Shown: one piece after another, positions 26,499 to 35,433 of the stretch | How positions within the stretch are numbered: the stretch's first letter is position 1 | Layout: every line of letters starts with the position of its first letter | NCBI RefSeq assembly: GCF_024662235.1 | Contig: NZ_CP096276.1 | Coordinates: 372,001-436,000 of the forward strand | Reading direction: 5' to 3' | DNA length: 64,000 nucleotides | Source: Pimelobacter simplex | Lineage (GTDB): Bacteria > Actinomycetota > Actinomycetes > Propionibacteriales > Nocardioidaceae | Translations under genes and position numbers: made by a program | The notes under the pieces: model-generated | What the model was told of the DNA's origin: nothing | Seen by the model: the letters and a program-made list of their open reading frames with translations, nothing else | Database searches by the model: none

Positions 26499-27592
26499 CA
26501 CCGCCCAGGGTGGGGAACTTAGATGAGCGACCCTGGGGAATTTCGGCGAGCGCCATCAACGGTGCGAGTTGGGACAAGATCAACGGTGGGAATCCTGTCG
26601 AGCTGATGCTCAACGGTACCTGGGTCGATCGGTACGCCGAGGTCACGGCGGAGTCCTCGGCCACCGCTGAGGCGATGCTGGGCGATGCGGCGGTCGGGTT
26701 GCGTGCCTTGTCGGCGCTCCGTCGTGCGAGTGGTTTGTCGAAGCGGCCCCAGCAGCGGCCCCAGCAAGGCGGGCCGTGCTCGTTCGCGGGTTCGACAGAG
26801 GTGTTGATGGCGGACGGCTCTCTCAAGCCGATCGATGAGGTCGTGGTCGGTGACGAGGTCGTGGCCACTGATCCTGAGACAGGGGAGCAGGCTGCGAAGA
26901 GGGTTTCGCGGGTGTGGGTCCATCGTGACGACCTCATCGCGCTTGCGCTCAACGCCGATGTTGATGGTGATGGTCGTCCGGACAGGCTGGTCACCACCGA
27001 GGACCATCCGTTCTGGAACGCGACCGATGGTGTGTGGGAAGGGCCGCAGGACCTAGACGTTGGTGACGAGCTTGTAGACGACCACGGTCGCCGGGTAGGG
27101 GTCCTCGGGTTGGAGCCCGGGAGTACTCGTGTGGGTTGGGCGTACAACCTCACGGTCGAGGATCTTCACACCTACCACGTCGGTGCCTCGCGTATCCTCG
27201 TCCACAACACGAACGGAGAAGCCTGCGGAACCGGTGCCGCAAATACCGGTGTGAACCTTGGCCCGGGCGTCGTAACCCGCAAGATCAACTGGCGGCCGAA
27301 CGCCGCTGACCCGAACTGGGGCCTCACCGGCACCCACATGAACAAGCACTTATTCGGCAACAGCAATTACTCGCTCAGCAAGATCGACTCGGGCGGGAAC
27401 GCCGACATCTGGCGCGGCTACATGCAGGACTTGGCGAGTCGGCCGCGCACCGGAACGACGACCAACGGGATGATCGACATCGTCGGCACCTTCCCCCGCG
27501 CGGGAGGCGGCGGAAACTTCCAGTTCGGCATCCGGCTGTCCCCGAACTCCAACGGCTCGTTCGACCTCATCACCCTCCTAACGAAGCAGTGA
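26495..27592 (+). CDS. Severed RHS tip: HINT pretoxin-processing domain plus C-terminal toxin
   Basis: The open frame starts with a GTG overlapping the istB stop; RHS-derived sequence begins at about 26546 (ASAINGASWDKING). A HINT domain follows: CSFAGSTEVLMADGSLKPID, VVVGDEVVATDPETGEQ, LVTTEDHPFWN and, at its end, YHVGASRILVHN. HINT domains cleave themselves at the C-terminal His-Asn to free the toxin. The released about 125-aa tip contains TGTHMNKHLFGNSNYSLSKI and GNFQFGIRLSPNSNGSFDLI. I cannot place it in a named toxin family with confidence; a small nuclease fold is plausible. The frame is probably a 3' pseudogene of the RHS giant, but coupling to istB could still express it. Confidence 0.8.
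   Translation: MTPPRVGNLDERPWGISASAINGASWDKINGGNPVELMLNGTWVDRYAEVTAESSATAEAMLGDAAVGLRALSALRRASGLSKRPQQRPQQGGPCSFAGSTEVLMADGSLKPIDEVVVGDEVVATDPETGEQAAKRVSRVWVHRDDLIALALNADVDGDGRPDRLVTTEDHPFWNATDGVWEGPQDLDVGDELVDDHGRRVGVLGLEPGSTRVGWAYNLTVEDLHTYHVGASRILVHNTNGEACGTGAANTGVNLGPGVVTRKINWRPNAADPNWGLTGTHMNKHLFGNSNYSLSKIDSGGNADIWRGYMQDLASRPRTGTTTNGMIDIVGTFPRAGGGGNFQFGIRLSPNSNGSFDLITLLTKQ
26511..26545 (-). repeat. IS21 right end with two transposase-binding repeats
   Basis: Reverse-complemented, this end reads CGAAATTCCCCAGG (outer) and TAAGTTCCCCACCC (inner), matching the left end in spacing and sequence. The outer edge is placed at about 26545. Confidence 0.7.
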
Positions 27593-27867
27593 TGCCGATG
27601 TTCACCTGCCCCGTCTGTTCGTTCCCCGGACTCTCCTCGGCTCCCTATGCCACCTGGCCGCCGCCTGACGGGGTCGAACTGACGCCTCCATATGAAAACC
27701 ATCTTGGGTTGCCGTCGTATGAGGTGTGTCCGAGGTGCGGATTCGAGTTCGGAAACGACGACAATCCCGGGACTGCCGAGCCGTCCAGCTTCGAGCAGTA
27801 TCGGCTGGAGTGGATAGCCGATGGGCGCCCATGGTTCGACGAGCGGTCGGACGTCACGGATGAATAG
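27592..27867 (+). CDS. Cys-rich CPCC-like putative immunity protein
   Basis: 91 aa from ATG 27592, which shares one base with the toxin's TGA; ATG 27598 gives MFTCPVCSFPGL. Two CxxC-type pairs are visible: FTCPVCSFPGL and SYEVCPRCGFEFGNDD, a zinc-ribbon arrangement like the CPCC family often found after polymorphic toxins. Immediate coupling to the HINT-toxin frame is the main evidence for an immunity role. Confidence 0.7.
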   Translation: MPMFTCPVCSFPGLSSAPYATWPPPDGVELTPPYENHLGLPSYEVCPRCGFEFGNDDNPGTAEPSSFEQYRLEWIADGRPWFDERSDVTDE

Positions 27868-28552
27868 CCGCCTGATCGCGACCCTCGTCTCCTGGCTCGT
27901 CGCCTCGCTCGTCGGGTTGCTCGGTGTTGCCTCACCTGCCGCGGCTGCGTCGTTGGACGCGCCGATCGCCACGTACGCCCACAACGCCCCAGCATCCTCT
28001 GCCGAGATCACCGGTGTTGCGACCGAGCGCGGGCCACCGGCGATCGCTTACGACTACACCGCGCCGCATCTGGCCGTTGACGCTGCGTCGTTCGGCCATT
28101 CGGTGCGCCCGCAACTCGCGACCACGCTGACCTACACCGCCTACAAGCACACCCGCCAGCTCGCACAGGGCACCGGCGGTCCGGGTACGACACGGACGGC
28201 ATCGGTCGGACGCGAGGTTGACACACGCGTCGTTCAGGGCGCTCGATGTGCCGCAAAGTCCACAGCCGAGGTCGCTGACATCGGTCATGCAGGGCAGCGT
28301 CACCAGTTCCCGAACACTCTCAAGGGCAAGAGTCAGTTCTACGACGACGTCGACCTCGGGGGTCTGGCGTCGAGGACCAAGGGCATGGACGGCTTCCTGC
28401 AAACCAACGGCAACACCCGGTACGTTCTCCGCAACCCGGGAGGCGTAGGCGTCGACCGAACAACCGGCCTACCGACAGATGTGTTCACTGTGATCAGGCG
28501 TCCCGACGGAGCGGTCGTCACGATGTTCCCGGGCACGAGCCCGAAGGGTTGA
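27860..28552 (+). CDS. Secreted stand-alone toxin cassette, EndoU/BECR-like C-terminus
   Basis: 230 aa from ATG 27860, overlapping the preceding gene by 8 nt. A signal peptide (NSRLIATLVSWLVASLVGLL to SPAAAAS) is followed by a short conserved leader (IATYAHNAPAS, RGPPAIAYDY, LAVDA) and a tip: GHAGQRHQFPNTLKGKSQFY, then RYVLRNPGGVGVD and DVFTVIRRPDGAVVTMFPG. The two His, a Lys and the final VTMFP strand resemble EndoU/BECR-type RNase toxins; assignment to a named family is not certain. There are no RHS repeats, so it is a small exported toxin cassette. The immunity candidate begins 3 nt after its stop. Confidence 0.7.
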   Translation: MNSRLIATLVSWLVASLVGLLGVASPAAAASLDAPIATYAHNAPASSAEITGVATERGPPAIAYDYTAPHLAVDAASFGHSVRPQLATTLTYTAYKHTRQLAQGTGGPGTTRTASVGREVDTRVVQGARCAAKSTAEVADIGHAGQRHQFPNTLKGKSQFYDDVDLGGLASRTKGMDGFLQTNGNTRYVLRNPGGVGVDRTTGLPTDVFTVIRRPDGAVVTMFPGTSPKG

Positions 28553-28555
28553 TCT

Positions 28556-28867
28556 ATGGCCATCACCATCGAACTCTGGACAGGCAACGGGCTGATCGAC
28601 GGCGCCGAGCACTGGTGGGATGTCGTCGAAGCCACCTTGCAATCATTGGATCCGACCCACGAGTTGTATCCACTGCTGTCACAGGTCGATCCGTACGGAG
28701 ACGCCACTTTCACTCATTCTCAGCTAAAGGCGCTTGGCGAGGAACTTCGACAGCTTGCGGGGTCGACGTCACGGGCGTCGATTGTGGCGATCACGCGGGA
28801 GCTCACGAACCTCTGTGCCAGGGGCCTCAGGGATGACTCCTCCGAGCTCAGATTCGTGGGTGACTGA
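28556..28867 (+). CDS. Putative immunity protein for the 27860 toxin
   Basis: 103 aa, acidic and helical: MAITIELWTGNGLIDGAEHW, SLDPTHELYPLLSQ, DPYGDATFTHSQLKALGEEL and REL..LCARG. Size, acidic character and the 3-nt gap after the toxin gene all fit an immunity protein. No catalytic motif is seen. The binding partner is inferred from position only. Confidence 0.7.
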   Translation: MAITIELWTGNGLIDGAEHWWDVVEATLQSLDPTHELYPLLSQVDPYGDATFTHSQLKALGEELRQLAGSTSRASIVAITRELTNLCARGLRDDSSELRFVGD

Positions 28868-29075
28868 GGATCCTCCTGCGCGTCCTGGTGGCGATCCTCG
28901 TTGCGTGGCTCAGCCTCGGCTCACTCGCCGAAGCTTCGCCGTTGCCGGATGTTCCGGTGGCCGCCTACACCTAGGACGCGCCGGTCTGCAACCCACCCGG
29001 TACCCCGAGCGGGAGCGTGCGTGGCCCGCCCGCGTTCGCCTATGCCGACACCGTCTATGACGCCGTCGACCGAAC
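28864..29075 (+). pseudogene. Decayed secreted-toxin leader, cut by stop and fused out of frame to an RHS core
   Basis: Directly after the immunity stop, a frame without ATG encodes LLRVLVAILVAWLSLGSLAE, a signal-peptide-like stretch, then DVPVAAYT, a TAG (28972-28974), and DAPVCNPPGTPSGS, RGPPAFAYAD and VYDAVD. The pattern A-x-Y...AP...RGPPA-x-AY...AVD matches the leader of the 27860 cassette. At 29076 it runs into the RHS-core repeat in a different frame. It is a dead cassette leader. Confidence 0.65.
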
Positions 29076-29825
29076 GAGGGTCTGCTCCGGTTCGATGGGT
29101 GTGCGACGAACTCCTATGACGTGTTCGACCGGGTCAGGACGGTCAAGCTGGACGGCTCGACCGCTTGTGGTGGTGATGCGCGGGAGTCGACGTACACCTA
29201 TGACGGGTTGGATCGGCAGCGGTCGATCTCGGTTGATGAGCTGGGTGATGGGAACGGCTCGGGTCCTGGTCAGGTCGATGACGCGGGTGTGACCAAGAGC
29301 GTCTATGACGGTCTGTCGACGTCGTTGGTGGGTCAGGTCGATTCGGTCAACGGTGCTCGGTCGAAGCCGGAGGTGCTGTACCAGCTCGATGCGGTGGGGA
29401 ACGCGGTCGGTTATGACCAGACCAATGTGTCGGCGGGCAAGGCGTTCTTGGACACCGATGGCAACGGCAACATCACTGCGGTCACGACGCGTCCGGGTAG
29501 TGGTGCGGGTGTGTTGGCGTGTGGGGTGGTCTACAACCCGTACGGGACGCCGTACGAGGCCTCGACGGGTGGGGGCAACCCCAACGGGGTGTGCAAGAAC
29601 GGTTCGCAGATCGGCACCACGGGCAACAGTCAGTGGTATCGGGGGATGACTCGTGATGGGTCGACGGGGACGTATCAGATGGGTACGCGGACCTACGACC
29701 CGAGGACGGGTGCGTTCACGGCGCCGGACGCTTACCGGGTCGCGAGCCCCTCGACGGATCTGTCGGTCGGGACCGATCCGTTGACGGCGAACACCTACAC
29801 CTACGTCAACGGCAACCCGCTGAAC
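29076..29825 (+). repeat. RHS-core direct repeat, copy 2 (750 bp)
   Basis: Nearly identical to 23021-23770 in direct orientation. Immediately after the repeat the tip differs: NYSDPDGHRPICGG here, NMMDSDGHAPVGV in copy 1. Confidence 0.95.
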
Positions 29826-30734
29826 TACTCCGACCCCGACGGGCACCGGCCGATCTGCGGCGGGGAGGAGTGTTCGTACGACGTCGATGCCAAGGGACGA
29901 TTCACCAACATCAAGGCGCCCCCGGTCCAGAAGGCAACAGCGATGGATCGGTACCGACAGTTCACTCGCACCATCTTCTCCGGGAGCGATGACGGTGGGT
30001 TCTGGGGCCACGGCTTCGGGAAGATGCTGAAGGACGCCGGCACCGGGGTTGTGGGCGGTGCCCTGGAGTTCGAGGCCATCCTCCCGCGCACGACGACGAC
30101 CGATGTCCAGGTCGCCCCGGGCTTGGTGGTTCCGTTCCCGGGGATGGAGTTCACCGGTGAGACCACGCTCAAGGACAAGTTCTATGTGTGGGCCGGCACT
30201 GATGACGGCTCGTTTGCCAACAATGCGTGCGAGTGGGTGTGTGCGTGGGGTGCGGGCATCGTTGCGGGAATCGCGAGACGCGCCACCGCCCACACGATCG
30301 AGAAGCTCGCTGTTGAGACCGTCGAAGAGACCGGCCGCAAGACAACCACCGACGCCGCAGAGAAGGTGGGAGACAAGGCAGTGTCCGGCGGGGCAAGTTC
30401 TGGAGCGGTGATCTCGTCATCAAGCCTTCTGGACGACGCGGCGCGAATCGAGAGCCACCTGACTCGGCTGGATCACTCGCCCGCGAATGACGCCATGCTG
30501 GCACGGATTCGCGGAGCGGCCACCGACGGGCGACCTTTGACTGAAGGCGAGAAGAACTTCATGACGCACGAACTCGCCGAAGCCGGCCTGATGGATGGTG
30601 GAATGAGTTACGTGCGTGCCCACGAGCTTGCCGGAAAGACCCATCCAACATTCGCGAACTATGATCCTGACGTGATCAAGCAGTTCCCCCAGCTCTTCAA
30701 CCAAAACTGGCGCAACTATTGGGGAATCGAATGA
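29121..30734 (+). CDS. Orphan RHS core plus alternative C-terminal toxin tip
   Basis: The frame is open from 29061 but has no native start; the first in-frame GTG is at 29121, inside the YD repeats. Residues 1-235 are the RHS core; then DPDGHRPICGGEECSYDVD starts a new tip with a Gly/Ala-rich hydrophobic segment (WAGIVAGIARRATAH region) and a terminal module: HLTRLDHSPANDAML, ARIRGAATDGRPLTEGEKNF, MTHELAEAGLMDGGMSYVRA, then FPQLFNQNWRNYW. HELAE resembles part of a zincin motif but lacks the second His. No signal or shell is present, so it is best seen as a silent replacement tip. The immunity gene overlaps its stop. Confidence 0.78.
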   Translation: MFDRVRTVKLDGSTACGGDARESTYTYDGLDRQRSISVDELGDGNGSGPGQVDDAGVTKSVYDGLSTSLVGQVDSVNGARSKPEVLYQLDAVGNAVGYDQTNVSAGKAFLDTDGNGNITAVTTRPGSGAGVLACGVVYNPYGTPYEASTGGGNPNGVCKNGSQIGTTGNSQWYRGMTRDGSTGTYQMGTRTYDPRTGAFTAPDAYRVASPSTDLSVGTDPLTANTYTYVNGNPLNYSDPDGHRPICGGEECSYDVDAKGRFTNIKAPPVQKATAMDRYRQFTRTIFSGSDDGGFWGHGFGKMLKDAGTGVVGGALEFEAILPRTTTTDVQVAPGLVVPFPGMEFTGETTLKDKFYVWAGTDDGSFANNACEWVCAWGAGIVAGIARRATAHTIEKLAVETVEETGRKTTTDAAEKVGDKAVSGGASSGAVISSSSLLDDAARIESHLTRLDHSPANDAMLARIRGAATDGRPLTEGEKNFMTHELAEAGLMDGGMSYVRAHELAGKTHPTFANYDPDVIKQFPQLFNQNWRNYWGIE

Positions 30735-31255
30735 TCATCTCGGTGAACACGCGCCAGGCCTCAGTCGTACGGGACGAGCCGACTGCCGTGGTGGAGAGCC
30801 TTGCGACTCGCGTACGGAGAGTTGATGTCCCTACGAGCAGTCTGCCTACTCGGAGCGTCCGGGCGACGGTCGAGATCCTCAGAAGCGCCGGGGGGCTCAT
30901 GCCCCGTGCACTTGTCGGCGGCACCTTCGCTTCCGACACCGGTTCGCAACTCGTGGTCGAAGTCGCGACCACTGGCCCTGCTGTCAGCGGTGAACCGACT
31001 TGCGCGAGCCGCCTAGCGAAGCCGCTGGTTGCCGGACTGCCAGACGAGTTCGCCTCATCGGTCCTGGACGGCCTCAGTCGGCGAGCACCGCGAGGTGGAC
31101 GACTCGTCGTGGATCGGGCAGGTTTCGATCCTGTCGAATCCTCATCCTTGGCGTTCGAACTGGCTGCCGAGCTTCTGGCGGTCGTTCTCGGCGCCGAAGA
31201 TGCCGGTACTGATGTGATGAGGGCCGCACGTGCCGCGCTCGAGGCATGGCCGTGA
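30731..31255 (+). CDS. Putative immunity protein for the orphan RHS tip
   Basis: 174 aa; ATG 30731 overlaps the toxin stop (ATGA). Sequence: MIISVNTRQASVVRDEPTAV, SVRATVEILRSAGGLMPRAL, VGGTFASDTGSQLVVEVAT, SLAFELAAELLAVVLGAEDA. There are no transmembrane segments or known motifs. Position and coupling are the only support for an immunity role. Confidence 0.65.
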   Translation: MIISVNTRQASVVRDEPTAVVESLATRVRRVDVPTSSLPTRSVRATVEILRSAGGLMPRALVGGTFASDTGSQLVVEVATTGPAVSGEPTCASRLAKPLVAGLPDEFASSVLDGLSRRAPRGGRLVVDRAGFDPVESSSLAFELAAELLAVVLGAEDAGTDVMRAARAALEAWP

Positions 31256-31428
31256 GACCCATTGAGGCTGTTGTGGCTGGGGCGATGCGTGGCCCTGCAT
31301 CCGCTGTCGATCCCGGCAAGTACGTTGTTCCTAGGGGGAGGACCGTCGGCACAGAAGGTGAAACCAGCATCACGATCATTGTCCGCCCTGGCACTAGCCA
31401 GATCATTACAGCGTTTCCGTCGCCGTGA
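31246..31428 (+). pseudogene. Remnant of an EndoU-like toxin C-terminus
   Basis: A 60-aa frame overlapping the preceding gene. The last part reads KYVVPRGRTVGT, then ETSITIIVRPGTSQIITAFP, which looks like the final strands of EndoU-family toxins (a hydrophobic strand, then a G-x-I-x-TAFP end). The catalytic His residues that would lie upstream are absent, so the fragment should be inactive. Its stop overlaps the next gene's GTG (GTGA). Confidence 0.6.
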
Positions 31429-31646
31429 GTCTCTACATCGAGTGCCCACGCTGCGGTCAGGGCCGGGTGAGCATGTACCGAATCATCGTGACCGACGAGA
31501 CTCTTCAAGTCTGCGACGAGTGCGAGGCGGTTTGGATTCCTGGTGTCGAACCGACCCCGACTGGATTCACGAACCTTGAGGACGAGCTTGCTCGCCGAGG
31601 CCTGCCCGCAGAGTGGAAGCAGCTCGAGGACCTTGAGTGGCTCTGA
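31425..31646 (+). CDS. Small zinc-ribbon-like putative EndoU immunity protein
   Basis: 73 aa from GTG 31425, coupled by GTGA to the EndoU remnant. Two CxxC pairs: LYIECPRCGQG and LQVCDECEAVWIPG, then LEDELARRGLPAEWKQLEDL. A Cys-rich, very small protein directly after an EndoU-type tip is a common actinobacterial immunity arrangement. Here immunity seems to have outlived its toxin, which would protect against kin still carrying it. Confidence 0.68.
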   Translation: MSLYIECPRCGQGRVSMYRIIVTDETLQVCDECEAVWIPGVEPTPTGFTNLEDELARRGLPAEWKQLEDLEWL

Positions 31647-32062
31647 CCCACCGCCCCTTGCTCGGGCGATCTGGGTGCTATCGGCAACAAACGCTGCCGA
31701 GATCGGTTTTCGCGATGCACAAGCAACCGGAGGACGAGGTGCACCAACTCGTCAGCGGATCGGGGCGCTACAAGCGGTTCGGCCCCGTGCCCAAACGGCT
31801 GCCGAGGAGGCATTCGGATCGTCGGACCTTCTCGTTCGTCCAGGCGCCTATTCGGAGATAGCGCCATGAGTACACCGACAGCCGAGAACTCGCTGAGCTG
31901 CCTGACTACATCGCGCACGCCGCGGAGCAATCAGTCGGTGTCGACACGTACGAACACCTGCTCGCTGACCTACGTTCATTGCTCGAATCGGATCGAGTTG
32001 CACATACGGTCGCGGTCGCTGAGTTGGAACGGCTGGCAACCGATTGGCCATGGGATCCGTAG
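31637..32062 (+). pseudogene. Degraded small gene of the cassette island
   Basis: In one frame a stretch ending EVHQLVSGSGRYKRFGPVPK...SFVQAPIRR meets TAG at 31859-31861, and the same frame continues RHEYTDSRELAELPDYIAHA...LERLATDWPWDP to TAG at 32060. The downstream part has the composition of a real protein end; the upstream part is unclear. It is probably another toxin or immunity gene in decay. Low GC relative to the flanks supports island origin. Confidence 0.4.
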
Positions 32063-32263
32063 AGAGCCTCGAGTTCACGATGCGTCGGCTTCGCTGGCCC
32101 GAGATTCGAGAAGCTCTCGAATCTCACCTTGCGCATGGCGTGGCCTTCCGGACCCGCAACCTCGCGCGGCTCGGGTATTGAGGTGTACGAGGATGACTGG
32201 CCGGCTGCTGAGATCTATGAAGCTCCTCGCCGGAGCGGTTCGAACGACCAACGGGACACCTGA
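32050..32263 (+). pseudogene. Frameshifted small immunity-like gene
   Basis: ATG 32050 gives MGSVESLEFTMRRLRWPEIR, EALESHLAHGVAFRTRNLAR, LGY, then TGA at 32179-32181. Shifting by one base at about 32175 continues the protein as IEVYEDDWPAAEIYEAPRRS and on to a TGA at 32261. A single extra base therefore breaks a roughly 70-aa acidic protein. Function unknown; its place at the island end suggests immunity. Confidence 0.45.
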
Positions 32264-32284
32264 GATCAAGAATGGAGTGGTGGC

Positions 32285-32590
32285 GTGAAGCGTCGGATGC
32301 AGGGTCTGCTCCTTGTCGGAGCCGCGATGATGCTCACCGCGTGCGGTGGCGCCGACCCCGCCGAGGTCACGGCCGCGGCCTCAGAGCTGACGGCTTCGGA
32401 CGGCCCGCTGGGCGTCCCAGTGGAGAAGAAGCAGGCGGAGTGCCGGGTCCGTGTCCTGCTGGAGTCCGATCTGTCGGATGCGGCCAAGGACGCGATCAAG
32501 CGCGGTGAGGCGCCGGCGCCCCATGCTGAGGGGGACGCCGAGGCGCTGCGTGAGGCGGCCGACCAGATCGCGACGGAGTGCGCTTCCTAG
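32285..32590 (+). CDS. Small predicted lipoprotein
   Basis: 101 aa from GTG 32285 with GGAG about 10 nt upstream. The signal peptide ends in the lipobox LTAC (MKRRMQGLLLVGAAMMLTAC), then a helical acidic region (EVTAAASELTA, AAKDAIKRGEAPAPHAEGDA, REAADQIATECAS) with two further Cys. It is probably lipid-anchored on the outer membrane face. No family recognised. Marks the return to chromosomal-type GC after the toxin island. Confidence 0.75.
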   Translation: MKRRMQGLLLVGAAMMLTACGGADPAEVTAAASELTASDGPLGVPVEKKQAECRVRVLLESDLSDAAKDAIKRGEAPAPHAEGDAEALREAADQIATECAS

Positions 32591-32595
32591 ACGCC

Positions 32596-32625
32596 GGCTG
32601 CGCCGAGCCCGAGGACTTCGCAGCC
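32596..32625 (+). terminator. Hairpin after the lipoprotein gene
   Basis: Arms GGCTGCG (32596-32602) and CGCAGCC (32619-32625) form a 7-bp stem 6 nt after the stop. No long T-run follows, as is usual in high-GC actinobacteria. Confidence 0.5.
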
Positions 32626-32689
32626 CCCTAGGCTGGGACCATTCCGCGCGCACGCGTGATTGCCTCCGCCACCGATGAAGGTCGAGACC

Positions 32690-34683
<1,994 letters not shown>

Positions 34684-34687
<4 letters not shown>

Positions 34688-35433
34688 GCGAGCGCTGGCG
34701 CTCCGGCGCCGTCCTCCTGCTGAGCGCGGTGATCTTCGTCGTGATCCTGCTGCTCGGCCCGGGCAGCGAGCTCGACGCGCTGCGCCGTGTGGTCGGGATC
34801 GGCGGCGATCGGCTCGGCGACCCGGCGGACGTCGAGAAGGGCGGCACGTACGCCTTCCTCCAGCACCAGCGCGGCAGCAAGGACGAGCCGGTCACCTGGG
34901 ACCCGTGCCGCGAGATCCGCTACGAGATCAACCCCGACCAGGCCCCCGGCAGCGACGACGACGCGGTCGCGTTCGTCAAGGAGGGCATCGCCGAGGTCGC
35001 CGGCATCACCGGCCTCCGGTTCACGTACGACGGCACGACCGACCGCCGTCCCGACACCGAGGGCAGCGTCCGGTTCGGCCGCCACGAGCCGGTCCTCATC
35101 GCCTGGGCGACCGACGACGAGGTCGACGAGCTGTCCGGCGACGTGGCCGGTGTCGGCGGGGCGACGGCCCAGTCGGGCGACGGCACCGAGTGGCGCTGGT
35201 ACGTCACCGGCGGGGTCACCCTCGACGCGGACTCCTTCGACGACCTGGAGGACCGCCGCGACGGCGAGGACTTCCAGCGCGCGATCCTGCTCCACGAGCT
35301 CGGTCACCTGGTCGGCCTCGACCACGTCGACTCCGACCGCGAGCTGATGAACCCCGACGGCAGCGGGCTGCGCGACTTCGCGACCGGCGACCTCAACGGG
35401 CTGGTCCGGCTGGGGCAGGGCGACTGCCGGTGA
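34684..35433 (+). CDS. Membrane-anchored matrixin-like zinc metalloprotease
   Basis: 249 aa; ATG 34684 overlaps the upstream stop. One N-terminal membrane segment (about residues 8-25, [17 protein letters not shown]), then an extracytoplasmic domain with [17 protein letters not shown] and the zinc motif [15 protein letters not shown] (HExxHxxGxxH), followed by the Met-turn ELMNPDGSG. These are the hallmarks of metzincins/matrixins. It likely cleaves proteins in the cell envelope. Substrate unknown. Confidence 0.88.

Larger units (their letters stand above)
24188..26545 (+). mobile_element. IS21-family insertion sequence interrupting the RHS gene
   Basis: It contains istA and istB. The ends carry related sequences in inverse orientation: the left reads TGAATCTCCCCAG, then CTGAAATTCCCCACC; the right, reverse-complemented, reads CGAAATTCCCCAG, then TAAGTTCCCCACC. 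Two copies of the motif per end is typical of IS21 transposase binding sites. No clear target duplication is visible (left flank GCGCTCAG, right flank GCGAGCGC), so the exact edges are uncertain by a few bases. Removing 24188-26545 (2,358 nt, divisible by 3) joins the two RHS parts in frame. Confidence 0.85.

Noticed and set aside
28734..29060. Alternative-frame open frame across the 28556 gene end and the decayed leader
   Set aside because: Composition is Arg/Pro/Ser-rich and it overlaps a better immunity candidate; no homology-like motifs.
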